From Ruminococcaceae bacterium UBA1036 (GTDB lineage: Bacteria; Bacillota; Clostridia; Oscillospirales; Acutalibacteraceae), in the NCBI GenBank assembly GCA_002316805.1, contig DCEF01000010.1, positions 283,115 through 337,097 of the forward strand: DNA of 53,983 nt, in the 5' to 3' direction. The notes beneath the pieces were generated by a model. That model worked only from the letters and a program-made list of their open reading frames with translations. It had not been told where the DNA came from and searched no databases. The position numbers and the translations under genes are program-made. This document shows, in pieces, positions 1-8,098 of the stretch. Positions within the stretch are counted from its first letter, which is position 1; the number at the start of each line of letters is the position of its first letter.

Positions 1-17
1 TATTGTCAATAGAATAT

Positions 18-63
18 AAAAAAAGGCGCCTTGAAAAGACTTTCGGTAGTCTGACCAAAGCGC
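18..63 (-). terminator. Rho-independent terminator after the antiporter gene
   Basis: Read leftward, an outer stem (56-63 with 26-33, 8 bp including one G-T pair) encloses a small inner AGACT/AGTCT hairpin. A run of T residues follows at about 18-24. It lies about 75 bases past the stop codon of the antiporter's downstream half. Confidence 0.6.
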
Positions 64-138
64 ACTCTTAATTTTGGTTTGCTTCTCCAAGCAAATTCGC
101 TATGTAACTCATTTTACGGCTGTTTGCCAAATAACATG

Positions 139-1110
139 CTACTCGTCCCTTTCCGTGATGCTGTCAGCTGTTCCCTGCATTGGGTTGCCTTGATGGCTAT
201 CGTTTGAACCTTTGGAAACCATTTTGAGTAAAATAGGGCAAAGCACAGAAGAAAGAATAATCAGCATGATAGTTCCTACAAGCGGATCGATTCCGATTAC
301 CGTTCCATTCGCCGCTCTGTCAATAAGGTTTTTACCAGTTGAATAAACAGCAAGCGCTACTTCACCGCGCGCAATCATTCCTACGCCTATTGTAAGGGAA
401 TCATGGTTGCTGTAATGGAAAGCTTTTGCCGTCAGGCCGCAGCCAATAATCTTGCCAATAATGCCAACAGCTACAAACACAAGCCCAAACATCAGTTCAC
501 TTATCTTGAAATGGCTAAAATCAGCGCTTATTCCGATATAAGCAAAGAAAATCGGTGTGAAGAACATATATCCGCTTACAACTACTTTTCGGTCAACGTA
601 TGCAGTGTCATGCATTCCGCTAAGCATTAGGCCAGCCATATAAGCGCCTGTGATAGCTGTAATATCAAACCAATTTTCTGCGCAGTAAGCGTAAACAAAG
701 CACATTACAAGTGCAAAGATACCCGTGCGCTGTGTGTGCGGATGATTGGTGGCTATCCATTTAAACAGCGCCCGCAGCGGGATACCTACGCCAATAGTAA
801 AGGCAAAAAAGCCAACAGCTTTCAGCAATGTAATGCCAATGCTGCCTTTGCCGTTAAGGCTTGTGACAATACTCAGAGCTATAATGCCCAATACGTCATC
901 GATAATCGCAGCACTTAGAATCGCCGTGCCTGCACGTGTATCGAGTTTTCCCAACTCACGAAGAGTTTCGACTGTTATGCCGACACTTGTAGCTGCAAGT
1001 ATAACACCTACAAACAGGGCGTTCATTAATTTTGTATGGTCGCCGAGAGTGTATAAGCCGCCCATAAACATAGCTGCACTTAAAGTGCCAAGTGCCATAG
1101 GCACAAGCAC
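139..1110 (-). CDS. CPA2 cation/proton antiporter, C-terminal part (frameshifted gene)
   Basis: This is the larger part of a cation:proton antiporter of the CPA2 (KefB/NapA-like) family, a polytopic membrane protein exchanging Na+ or K+ for H+. About ten hydrophobic segments are visible. The segment reading TSVGITVETLRELGKL, followed by AAIIDDVLGI, matches the conserved core of the family, and the paired Asp are the likely cation/proton site. The only start for this frame is an internal GTG at 1110 with no ribosome binding site. The frame stays open upstream to about 1143 and joins the N-terminal fragment at 1122-1433 if one base is added in the G run near 1140. The intact protein would be about 430 residues, normal for the family. 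It lies downstream of rnfB in the same direction, so a role in the ion circuit is plausible. Whether the break is real or a sequencing error cannot be told here. Confidence 0.8.
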   Translation of the reverse strand: MLVPMALGTLSAAMFMGGLYTLGDHTKLMNALFVGVILAATSVGITVETLRELGKLDTRAGTAILSAAIIDDVLGIIALSIVTSLNGKGSIGITLLKAVGFFAFTIGVGIPLRALFKWIATNHPHTQRTGIFALVMCFVYAYCAENWFDITAITGAYMAGLMLSGMHDTAYVDRKVVVSGYMFFTPIFFAYIGISADFSHFKISELMFGLVFVAVGIIGKIIGCGLTAKAFHYSNHDSLTIGVGMIARGEVALAVYSTGKNLIDRAANGTVIGIDPLVGTIMLIILSSVLCPILLKMVSKGSNDSHQGNPMQGTADSITERDE

Positions 1111-1121
1111 GCCAACAGTAG

Positions 1122-1433
1122 CTATGCCGTTGCTGCCGCCCCGCTTTTTTTCAGAGCTTTAATATCAGTCTCAAGGCCGCTGGAAAATAGAATTAAAATA
1201 ACACCAATCTCTGCGAATGTCTCAAGAACGTCCATTTCCGGTTTTGTCGGGTTTATTAATCCTTTAAACCCAATTCCGAGATTGGAAAAAATTGCTGGGC
1301 CAATCAGCAATCCGGAAATTACCATGCCGGTTACCTGAGGAAGGCCGATTTTCCTCATTAGAAGGCCAAGTCCCTTTGTAGCAAAAAGTATAATACCAAG
1401 ATACAAAACGATGTGCACTACATCGAATGACAT
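1122..1433 (-). CDS. CPA2 cation/proton antiporter, N-terminal fragment (frameshifted gene)
   Basis: These 103 residues are the first three membrane segments of the CPA2 antiporter continued at 139-1110. They include the family-typical stretches GLPQVTGMVISGLLIGP and ILILFSSGLETD, followed by LKKSG at the cytoplasmic loop. The frame then slips and stops after a few Ala/Thr residues. The start is well defined: ATG at 1433 behind AGGGGG. The fragment alone cannot transport. The indel falls in a GC-rich stretch (a run of G followed by GGCGGC), where replication slippage or a base-calling error is easy. Confidence 0.75.
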   Translation of the reverse strand: MSFDVVHIVLYLGIILFATKGLGLLMRKIGLPQVTGMVISGLLIGPAIFSNLGIGFKGLINPTKPEMDVLETFAEIGVILILFSSGLETDIKALKKSGAAATA

Positions 1434-1642
1434 TTTTTTGCCCCCTAAATAATCTTAGTTTTCTATACGCCACGCCCGCAAAGTGATAAGCAGGAAGTAA
1501 TTCTTTAATTGCTTAAAGCAGTAGAAAACAAATTGTCCGTAGTTATTTGTTCTCAGCAAATATGCTTAAACAATTCCACTGCGGACTTTCCAGTTTATCC
1601 AGTTTTCAACCTTACAGCCAATCGGCTGCACATAAAAGACAA
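1434..1642. other. Intergenic region between rnfB and the antiporter gene
   Basis: About 210 bases without a gene. It contains the inverted pair AACAAAT/ATTTGTT (1525-1550 region) on the leftward transcript. It could be a weak structured end of the rnf message or part of a promoter. No strong GC-rich terminator is visible, so read-through from rnfB into the antiporter is possible. Confidence 0.35.
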
Positions 1643-2449
1643 TTACTGCGAATTTGACATACCTGTAAGCCGAATAATGTGTCGTGGACATGCAGAAACA
1701 CAGTCGCCACACCCTACGCACTTTTCCGGATCAACACGCGCGAGAAAATTCTTAACATGAATAGCATCGTGCGTACACGTCTTTTCACAGCGCATACAGC
1801 CAATGCAGCCTGCTTTGCAGGTCTTGATAACATCAGCGCCTTTGTCACAACTGCTGCAAATGACAACTGCTTGTTTTTTAACAGGAATCAGCGAAAGTAG
1901 GTGCTTAGGGCAAGTTGTGACACACTGTCCGCACGCGACGCAGTTTTTAGGCTCAACCATTGCTACACCGTTCCGGATGCTCAATGCATCATAATTACAG
2001 GCATTCACACAGTCACCAAGGCCAATGCAGCCATAGCTGCATTTTGTAGGGCTTCCAGCTATCTGAGCAGCAGCCGCACATGTTTTTATGCCTTCATAAT
2101 CTACTTTAGTCGTTGTATTGTCATTGCTGCCAAGGCAATGTACAACCGACACATGAGGCTCCGCACTCGCTACAGCAACGCCGAGGTACTTCGAAATTTT
2201 TTCCGCTACAGACGCACCTCCAACCGTGCATAAACCCGGCTGTGCCTCCCCCGTTGCCATAGCCTTCGCATAACCATCGCATCCAGAAAAGCCGCAGGCA
2301 CCGCAGTTAGCTCCTGGCAGCATTGCGCGGATATCTTCTGTCTTCTTGTCTTTCGGAACAGCCATCACAATGGATGCTATGGCAAGAATAAGGCCTGAAA
2401 TAAGGCCAATGCCTGTAACTAAAACGATCGCAAATGTTATATCATTCAT
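1643..2449 (-). CDS. rnfB: Rnf electron transport complex subunit RnfB
   Basis: RnfB is the ferredoxin-interacting iron-sulfur subunit of the Rnf complex, which couples electron flow from reduced ferredoxin to NAD+ with Na+ or H+ export. The 268-residue product has one N-terminal membrane helix and a CGACGFSGC cluster motif near residue 50. Cys-rich ferredoxin-type repeats follow in the second half (CVACGQCVTTCP, CMRCEKTC, CVGCGDCVSACP), as in clostridial RnfB. I chose ATG 2449 because AAGGGGG lies 8 bases upstream; the GTG at 2458 sits inside that site. It is the last gene of rnfCDGEAB, 13 bases after rnfA. Confidence 0.95.
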   Translation of the reverse strand: MNDITFAIVLVTGIGLISGLILAIASIVMAVPKDKKTEDIRAMLPGANCGACGFSGCDGYAKAMATGEAQPGLCTVGGASVAEKISKYLGVAVASAEPHVSVVHCLGSNDNTTTKVDYEGIKTCAAAAQIAGSPTKCSYGCIGLGDCVNACNYDALSIRNGVAMVEPKNCVACGQCVTTCPKHLLSLIPVKKQAVVICSSCDKGADVIKTCKAGCIGCMRCEKTCTHDAIHVKNFLARVDPEKCVGCGDCVSACPRHIIRLTGMSNSQ

Positions 2450-2462
2450 TTCATCCACCCCC

Positions 2463-3077
2463 TTAGCTTACACCCAGCATTCCGGTCACAAGGCCAGAAA
2501 AGCCAAGGAACGAAAGGGATGTAATCGAGGCCGCGACAAGCGTAATCGGAAGGCCTCTCCAAAACTTAGGCACATCATTGAGCTCAATGCGTTCACGAAC
2601 GCCTGAGAACATTACCAGTGCAACCAAGAAGCCAATGCCTGCGCCAAAAGCATTCATGAGAGCCTGCGCATAACCGAATGTTGTTGGATTCGCCGCATGT
2701 TTGTCAAGCACCAGCATTGTAACACCGAGCACAGCGCAGTTTGTAGTAATAAGTGGAAGATAAACACCGAGCGCATTATAAAGCGTAGGAATATACTTCT
2801 TAAGTACTGTTTCTATGAACTGCACCAAAACTGCAATCACAAGGATAAATACAATTGTTTCAAGATAATCAAGCCCATTCGGCACAAGGATGCCATAATA
2901 TATAGGCCATGTAACGGCGGTTGAAATCACCATTACTATAGTCACGGCAATGCTCATGCCAATGGCGCTGTCACGTTTCTTGGAAACACCGAGGAAAGGG
3001 CAGATGCCGAGGAATTTATCGAGAATATAGTTTTCAGTCAGAATAGCCGTCAGAAAAATGGCAAGCAACTGTTTCAT
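2463..3077 (-). CDS. rnfA: Rnf electron transport complex subunit RnfA
   Basis: Integral membrane subunit of the Rnf complex, homologous to RnfE and to NqrE of the Na+-translocating NADH:quinone reductase. The 204 residues form about six membrane helices. The N-terminal LTAILTENYIL and the internal ITTNCAVLGV are family signatures; the Cys in the latter is thought to help bind an intramembrane iron centre together with RnfE. The ATG at 3077 overlaps the rnfE stop by four bases (ATGA), which implies translational coupling. Confidence 0.95.
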   Translation of the reverse strand: MKQLLAIFLTAILTENYILDKFLGICPFLGVSKKRDSAIGMSIAVTIVMVISTAVTWPIYYGILVPNGLDYLETIVFILVIAVLVQFIETVLKKYIPTLYNALGVYLPLITTNCAVLGVTMLVLDKHAANPTTFGYAQALMNAFGAGIGFLVALVMFSGVRERIELNDVPKFWRGLPITLVAASITSLSFLGFSGLVTGMLGVS

Positions 3078-3793
3078 TTCTCTTTAGCCTCCCCGTCGTT
3101 TTTCTTAGCAGTCAGTGAGCAGCCATTTGCAAGTTCACAGCTGCCGCATCCACGGTATCCTGCACAACCGATTTCTTCAGGAGCTTTGCCTTCGCCAGAC
3201 AGGCGGTTTGCAATTGCAACCAGAAGGCCAAAGATGAAGAAGCCTCCCGGCGGAAGAAGAAGGATAATAATGGATGGTATGAAGTTTGACAGAACCGGCA
3301 TGCCAAAGAAAGTGCCGCTGCCAAACAATTCACGGATTATGCCCATGCAGAGCAGTGTGCATGTATAGCCAACACCCATGCCAAGCCCATCGAGGATAGA
3401 AGGCATAACAGGGTTTTTGCTTGCAAACATTTCAGCACGGCCGAAGATAATGCAGTTAACAACTATCAGTGGCAGATAAACACCAAGCGCTGTTTTAAGG
3501 CTCGGCGAAAACGCTTCAATAAGCATCTGCACAACAGTTACAAAACCTGCAATAACAACTATATAGCACGGAATACGCACTTTGTCAGGAATGATTTTTC
3601 TCAGCAATGAAATAATCGCGTTAGAACAAACCAGCACAAATGTTGTTGCAATACCCATTCCTATGGCATTCATTGCAGTTGTTGTTATGGCCAGCGCGGA
3701 GCATGTGCCGAGGACTAAACGCAAAACCGGGTTTTCTTTTACAATTCCTTTTGAAAATTCATGCCAGAGACTATTTTTCTTTTTCACAGCCAT
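3074..3793 (-). CDS. rnfE: Rnf electron transport complex subunit RnfE
   Basis: Integral membrane subunit paired with RnfA. The 239 residues include about six helices and the signature IVVNCIIFGRAE, with the Cys expected to contribute to the membrane iron centre. After the last helix there is a hydrophilic tail with five Cys residues (GCAGYRGCGSC, then a further Cys at ELANGC). Clostridial RnfE proteins often carry an extra tail of this type; its function is not known to me. The start is ATG 3793 behind AAGGGCGG, with the site overlapping the end of rnfG. Confidence 0.95.
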   Translation of the reverse strand: MAVKKKNSLWHEFSKGIVKENPVLRLVLGTCSALAITTTAMNAIGMGIATTFVLVCSNAIISLLRKIIPDKVRIPCYIVVIAGFVTVVQMLIEAFSPSLKTALGVYLPLIVVNCIIFGRAEMFASKNPVMPSILDGLGMGVGYTCTLLCMGIIRELFGSGTFFGMPVLSNFIPSIIILLLPPGGFFIFGLLVAIANRLSGEGKAPEEIGCAGYRGCGSCELANGCSLTAKKNDGEAKEK

Positions 3794-3796
3794 ATA

Positions 3797-4372
3797 TTAT
3801 GCACCGCCCTTCACTTGCTTATATTCGGCAATGGCATTATTTACAGCCTCTGTAACAGCTTTGCTGGAAATGGTTGCGCCTGTCATGGCATTTATCTTTC
3901 CATTGCCGGCTTTGCCGTTTTTAACGACTTCAAAACCATTTGCAGGAACCTGCTGTTTATACTGGTCGCGGAAAGAAGCTTTCTTAGCATTTAAGCCCAG
4001 CCCCGGTGTGTCGCTTGTATTAGTAAGGACAACACCGGAAACTTTCCCGCTTTTTTTAATTCCTGTCATAACGGTGATGTCGCCACCATAACTGGCAGTC
4101 TTTGTTGTAATCACCCATCCAATAGGCTGTCCGCCCTTTTTACCCTCATAGCAGTCGATGACCTTATTAGAAACAAGCTTAGCATTGCTTTTCTCAAAGC
4201 TGTCGGCTTCAGGGAGTGCCACAAGGCGCGACTCTATTGCGTCTTTTTCAGCCTGTGCTGCTATGGCACCTTTTGTCGCAGCATTAGTCGCCGCAAGGCA
4301 TGCAGTTACAACAAAACAAATCAGGACAAGGACCAGGGTCGGTTTCCAAATTTCTTTTGCATTACCTTTCAT
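3797..4372 (-). CDS. rnfG: Rnf electron transport complex subunit RnfG (covalent FMN)
   Basis: RnfG carries FMN bound covalently through a phosphoester to Thr on the outer face of the membrane. This 191-residue protein has one N-terminal membrane helix (about residues 13-30). An FMN-binding domain follows, with the flavinylation motif TGATISS near residue 164; the second Thr is the predicted attachment site. The ATG at 4372 overlaps the rnfD stop by four bases. No ApbE flavin transferase gene is present in this window, so it must be encoded elsewhere. Confidence 0.95.
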   Translation of the reverse strand: MKGNAKEIWKPTLVLVLICFVVTACLAATNAATKGAIAAQAEKDAIESRLVALPEADSFEKSNAKLVSNKVIDCYEGKKGGQPIGWVITTKTASYGGDITVMTGIKKSGKVSGVVLTNTSDTPGLGLNAKKASFRDQYKQQVPANGFEVVKNGKAGNGKINAMTGATISSKAVTEAVNNAIAEYKQVKGGA

Positions 4373-5319
4373 TGCTTCACAGGCTCCTTTCCAAATGCTT
4401 TCGTGCGTGTGCCAGAATCAATTAACGGCACAAGTATGTTCATAAGTACTATAGAATAGGAAACACCTTCGGGCAGGTTTGCAAAATTGCGTATCAGCAT
4501 TGTTATTACACCACACCCTACAGCGTAAATCACTTGGCCCTTCTTTGTAAGTGGTGATGTTGTATAATCTGTAGCCATAAAGATGGCACCAAGCATCAGT
4601 CCACCTGAAAGAAGATCCATTGGCACATTGCGGCCCATGCAAAGAGAAAGCAGCGCCGCTGTGCCGATATAGCAAAGCGGAATAATAGGGCTTATTACCC
4701 TGCGGATAATCAGATAAATGCCACCGAGGATAAGCGCCAGAGTGCACGTTTCGCCGAGGCAACCTCCGCGGTTGCCGAGGAACATCTGAAGCAGGCTTGG
4801 CAGCTGGTCTGGTGAAGCATGCTGCTTTATAAGTGCCAACGGTGTTGCTGCAGTCATTGCATCTGTAGAATGCAGATAGTAATACGGTTTCGCCCATGTT
4901 GTCATTGCTGCTGGAAAAGAGTTCATAATTATAATTCGGGCAGTCAGTGCAGGGTTTACAAAGTTCTGGCCAATGCCGCCGAACATCTGTTTAACAACCA
5001 CAATCGCAACTACGCCGCCGAATACAGCCATCATCGGATTGATACCTACCGGCAGGTTGAATGCAAGCAGAATGCCCGTTACAACAGCACTAAGGTCACC
5101 GATAGTGTTATCCCGCTTCATCACTTTGCGGCAGATATACTCGCTTACAACACACGAAAGGACAGTCACTGCAACAATCATCAGAGCGCGCGGGCCAAAA
5201 ATTATAATTGAAGCGACAAGCGCAGGCACAAGCGCAATAATGACATCCAACATAATCTTTCTGGTTGTTGCCGCACAGTGGACATGAGGCGAAGATGAAA
5301 CAACAAGTTTTTCTTCCAT
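4369..5319 (-). CDS. rnfD: Rnf electron transport complex subunit RnfD
   Basis: Membrane subunit carrying a second covalent flavin, homologous to NqrB. The 316-residue product has about ten hydrophobic helices and the flavin-site region SGGLMLGAIFMATDYTTSP in the second half. The frame is open further upstream to 5415, but that part overlaps rnfC. I chose ATG 5319 because it follows GAGGGGG and overlaps the rnfC TAA by one base (TAATG). The neighbouring subunits support the assignment. Confidence 0.95.
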   Translation of the reverse strand: MEEKLVVSSSPHVHCAATTRKIMLDVIIALVPALVASIIIFGPRALMIVAVTVLSCVVSEYICRKVMKRDNTIGDLSAVVTGILLAFNLPVGINPMMAVFGGVVAIVVVKQMFGGIGQNFVNPALTARIIIMNSFPAAMTTWAKPYYYLHSTDAMTAATPLALIKQHASPDQLPSLLQMFLGNRGGCLGETCTLALILGGIYLIIRRVISPIIPLCYIGTAALLSLCMGRNVPMDLLSGGLMLGAIFMATDYTTSPLTKKGQVIYAVGCGVITMLIRNFANLPEGVSYSIVLMNILVPLIDSGTRTKAFGKEPVKQ

Positions 5320-6644
5320 TACTTTTTCCCCCTCGCTTTTACCAAAGCTTTGCCAAAGCGGATAGACTGCACAAGCGGCCTGCCCGCTGGGCAGCTGTAT
5401 GCACAGCAGCCACACTCCATGCAGTCCATTACATCGAGTTTTACAAGGTCATCCACACGTTTTGCTGTGGCATACTTTTCAAGCAGAGTCGGCATCAGGT
5501 GCATTGGGCACACGTTAACGCACCGGCCGCAGCGTATGCATGTGGTCGGTTCCATCTTGTGCGCTTCTTTTTCATCAAAGAACAGAATGCCGTTATTCTG
5601 CTTTACAATCGGTATTTCGTCGTTAAAGACTGAGACGCCCATCATAGGGCCGCCTATCAATATCTTCTTCGGCTTCTCCTTATATCCGCCGCAAAAGTCG
5701 GCGAGTGCACGGATGCTCGTGCCAATAGGAGTAATTACATTTTTCGGGTCTTTTATCGCAGAGCCGTCTACCGTTACGCGCTTTTTAACAAGCGGCATAC
5801 CGGTGGCAAGGTAGTTGCCAAGGAAAGCCGTCGATGTTATGTTCATCACAATACATCCCACATCTGCCGGAAGGCCACCCATAGGAACACGGCGATCCGT
5901 GCAAGACTGGATAAGCACTTTTTCGGCCCCTTGCGGATAGCGCGCGCGCAGCGTAAGTACTTTTACTTCGGAGTCATTGGCAACAGCCTTCGTCATCTTT
6001 TCAATAACATCCGGCTTATTGCCCTCCACTGCAACGATAACACGGTGAATGCCCAGCCATTTTTTAACTGCCTCAAGGCCATTCACAATATTATCCGTTT
6101 CCTCAATGGCACAGCGGTTGTCTGATGTAATGTATGGTTCACACTCTGCAGTATTTATAATCAGGGTGTCAACATGCTTGCCTTTGGGAACATTCAGCTT
6201 CACGTGAGTTGGAAAGCCTGCACCTCCAAGGCCTACAAGGCCGGACTCATGCACAGCTTTCAGAAATTCATCGAGGCTGCCTATCTTCGGCGGCTTCACA
6301 TCAGGCGAAACTTCCATTTTGCCGTCAGACTGAATCTTCACGCCGTCTACAAGCTGGCCACCGCCAAGCATAATCTTCTGGATGGCTACAACTTTGCCTG
6401 AGACGCTCGCATGTATTGGCGCACTGACAAACGCCGTACTGTCGGCAATTTTCTGGCCCACCAATACATGGTCGCCTGCCTTGACGCATGGTACGCACGG
6501 CGCGCCTACATGCTGCTGCATTGGCAATATGACCGTATCAGGTGGCGGCAGCACTGCGGATTCAACTTTGGCGGTATTTTTCCTGTGAGGAACATTTACG
6601 CCGCCATGAGTCTTAAATGGAGAATCAGGTAATGACATACTCAT
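5319..6644 (-). CDS. rnfC: Rnf electron transport complex subunit RnfC
   Basis: RnfC is the peripheral subunit that exchanges electrons with NAD+. The 441-residue protein has an N-terminal RnfC barrel domain and a Gly-rich nucleotide/flavin-binding segment GLGGAGFPTH near 138-147, related to NuoF. Two 4Fe-4S motifs close to the C-terminus read CIRCGRCVNVCP (about 369) and CMECGCCAYSCP (about 408). GTG 6665 is in frame but lies at the ribosome binding site, so ATG 6644 behind GGAGG is the start. The Gx transporter-like gene lies 23 bases upstream and is probably cotranscribed. Confidence 0.95.
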   Translation of the reverse strand: MSMSLPDSPFKTHGGVNVPHRKNTAKVESAVLPPPDTVILPMQQHVGAPCVPCVKAGDHVLVGQKIADSTAFVSAPIHASVSGKVVAIQKIMLGGGQLVDGVKIQSDGKMEVSPDVKPPKIGSLDEFLKAVHESGLVGLGGAGFPTHVKLNVPKGKHVDTLIINTAECEPYITSDNRCAIEETDNIVNGLEAVKKWLGIHRVIVAVEGNKPDVIEKMTKAVANDSEVKVLTLRARYPQGAEKVLIQSCTDRRVPMGGLPADVGCIVMNITSTAFLGNYLATGMPLVKKRVTVDGSAIKDPKNVITPIGTSIRALADFCGGYKEKPKKILIGGPMMGVSVFNDEIPIVKQNNGILFFDEKEAHKMEPTTCIRCGRCVNVCPMHLMPTLLEKYATAKRVDDLVKLDVMDCMECGCCAYSCPAGRPLVQSIRFGKALVKARGKK

Positions 6645-6667
6645 GTTTTTTATTCCTCCAAACACAG

Positions 6668-7210
6668 CTAAGATATTTGGTTCAGCAATGGAATAACCAT
6701 CTTCAGCACGAGACCGGTAAGGATACCGGTCATCACTCCGAAAACGATCAGCCAGGGAATATAATAAATCACTGCGGGCGTTGTCAGAAAAACAGCAACA
6801 AGAAGCTGCGCCGCGTTATGCGTCAGAGCCCCTCCAACTGCAATGCCGATAAACCCGAAAGGATTTTTCTTGATTTTCATCAGCAGCCACATTACAAATG
6901 TGCTTGCAACGCCGCCTGCCATGCTCATCAGCATTGCTGTAAAGCCCCGCATCAGGCCTGAGAAAAGGCCTTTCACCACGGCAATGCATAAAGCCGGGCC
7001 CAACCCTATCGCTCCGGCAGTATACATGGTAATGATATTTGAAAGGCCAAGTTTCGCACCAGGCGGAAGCATGGGAATTGGCGGCAGCAATAGTTCAACT
7101 GCCGACAAAACAAGCGCAAGTGCTGTTAGTATGCCTAAAAGAGCGATATTCTGAGTTTGAGGCGAGATATTCAGATTGGTAGAAAGAACTTTTTTCTGCT
7201 GCTTTTTCAT
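6668..7210 (-). CDS. Gx transporter family protein, first gene of the rnf operon
   Basis: A 180-residue, five- or six-helix membrane protein of the Gx transporter family, often labelled heptaprenyl diphosphate synthase component I. It resembles the S components of energy-coupling-factor transporters. The sequence shows the PPGAKLGLSNIITMY stretch and alternating Gly-rich helices typical of the family. A hydrophilic N-terminal tail of about 20 residues precedes the first helix. In many Clostridia this gene precedes rnfC, often with a NusG domain II gene, and its substrate is not established. The start is ATG 7210 with only a weak AGGG upstream. The long leader before it is described separately. 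Confidence 0.85.
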   Translation of the reverse strand: MKKQQKKVLSTNLNISPQTQNIALLGILTALALVLSAVELLLPPIPMLPPGAKLGLSNIITMYTAGAIGLGPALCIAVVKGLFSGLMRGFTAMLMSMAGGVASTFVMWLLMKIKKNPFGFIGIAVGGALTHNAAQLLVAVFLTTPAVIYYIPWLIVFGVMTGILTGLVLKMVIPLLNQIS

Positions 7211-7506
7211 AAATTAATTGCCCTGGCTTTACCGATGCAGCAAAAGCAGCTTTTGGCGACAGCGGCGACAACGAAGTTCCCTCTGGCTTTTGGGGACTTG
7301 CGTTTGCCGCCGTTAGATTAAAACAGAATATTCTGCTGATCCAGTCTGCGTGTTTTAAGCTGTACACAATATAGCCTGTTTTTCCTGGCTCAAAAAACCT
7401 CCTGCACAATTACTTACGCTGAAAGTTCCGGAAAACCAAATCAAAAAGCAGGTTTTAATTGCCGCATTCGTTATACTATACTAATTTAAAGATGCAGTAT
7501 GCACTG
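7211..7506 (-). other. Long leader of the Gx-rnf operon, unexplained
   Basis: About 295 bases separate the predicted transcription start (near 7506) from the Gx gene. The leader has a strong AGGAGG at about 7400 followed by TTG, but that frame stops after 12 codons. Another frame is open for about 100 codons into the Gx gene, but its TTG start (7409) lies at the ribosome binding site and the peptide matches no family I know. A perfect palindrome CAGAATATTCTG followed by TTTT sits at about 7321-7335. The segment next to the Gx gene is GC-richer than normal intergenic DNA here. It could be a regulatory leader or the remnant of the NusG domain II gene often found at this position. Confidence 0.4.
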
Positions 7507-7512
7507 CCATAT

Positions 7513-7541
7513 ATCATATAATTATGAAGCGTAATTGTCAA
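7513..7541 (-). promoter_or_regulatory. Sigma-A promoter of the Gx-rnf operon
   Basis: Read leftward: -35 TTGACA at 7536-7541, a 17-base spacer, and -10 TATGAT at 7513-7518. Transcription would start near 7506 and drive the Gx gene and rnfCDGEAB. The -35 hexamer is a full consensus match. Confidence 0.75.
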
Positions 7542-8098
7542 GCGCTTAACAGATTCAATAGATCTTTTTAAAAAAGCGCATCTTATTTTAATGATGAAAT
7601 TGTAAAACTTATTTCATCATTATGCTATATTTGCAAATTGTGAAAGATATAGATATAAAAGATATAATTATCTTCTGCTTTTTTTATTAATAATTTTTTA
7701 TAGGTAAATTTATCAGTGAAACCTGGCTTTTTCAAAATTTTTTATTGCATCCGCGTGTATTTAAAAGGATGTAATAAATATTATCCATATACAAAGTTAC
7801 AGCAGCACCAGTAATATTTTATTATTAAAGAAAAGGCAAAATGTTTTTGCAAAGATCCTCCGAAAAAGCAGACAGATGATTTTAATATTTTGCTTAGAGT
7901 TAGAGTTATTGATAAAATCTATAATTGTTAGCTTGTAGTGAAAACATTTTTATGCAGGCATATCAAAAAGTTAAAATCTATAACTATTTTTATATTTTGA
8001 TATTGATTTATTCCAAATTTAGCGATAAAATGATAACAGTAATTATTTCAATTCTTAATTTTCAGCATTTTCAGCAGTTTGAAGCAGGAGGTAGATTA
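7542..8098. other. AT-rich divergent intergenic region between rnf and the ATPase operon
   Basis: More than 500 bases of very AT-rich DNA without a credible gene. Several -10-like hexamers occur (for example TATAAT at 7920-7925), none with a good -35, so the ATPase promoter cannot be placed confidently. An inverted repeat of 12-base arms (7741-7752 and 7767-7778, one G-T mismatch) with a 14-base loop lies in the middle. An upstream extension of the ntpF frame (7925-8098) encodes a hydrophobic AT-rich peptide with no ribosome binding site and is not believed. Confidence 0.5.

Noticed and set aside
7095..7409. Leftward 104-codon frame overlapping the Gx gene start
   Set aside because: Its TTG start is inside an AGGAGG site, the second half overlaps the Gx gene out of frame, and the peptide matches no family I know. 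Kept only as part of the leader description.
7925..8098. 58-codon N-terminal extension of the first ATPase gene
   Set aside because: The extension is AT-rich, hydrophobic and without a ribosome binding site, while ATG 8099 has GGAGG at ideal spacing.
7542..8098. Na+-sensing riboswitch before the ATPase operon
   Set aside because: The gene context is suggestive, but I could not match any conserved core of such a riboswitch in this AT-rich stretch.
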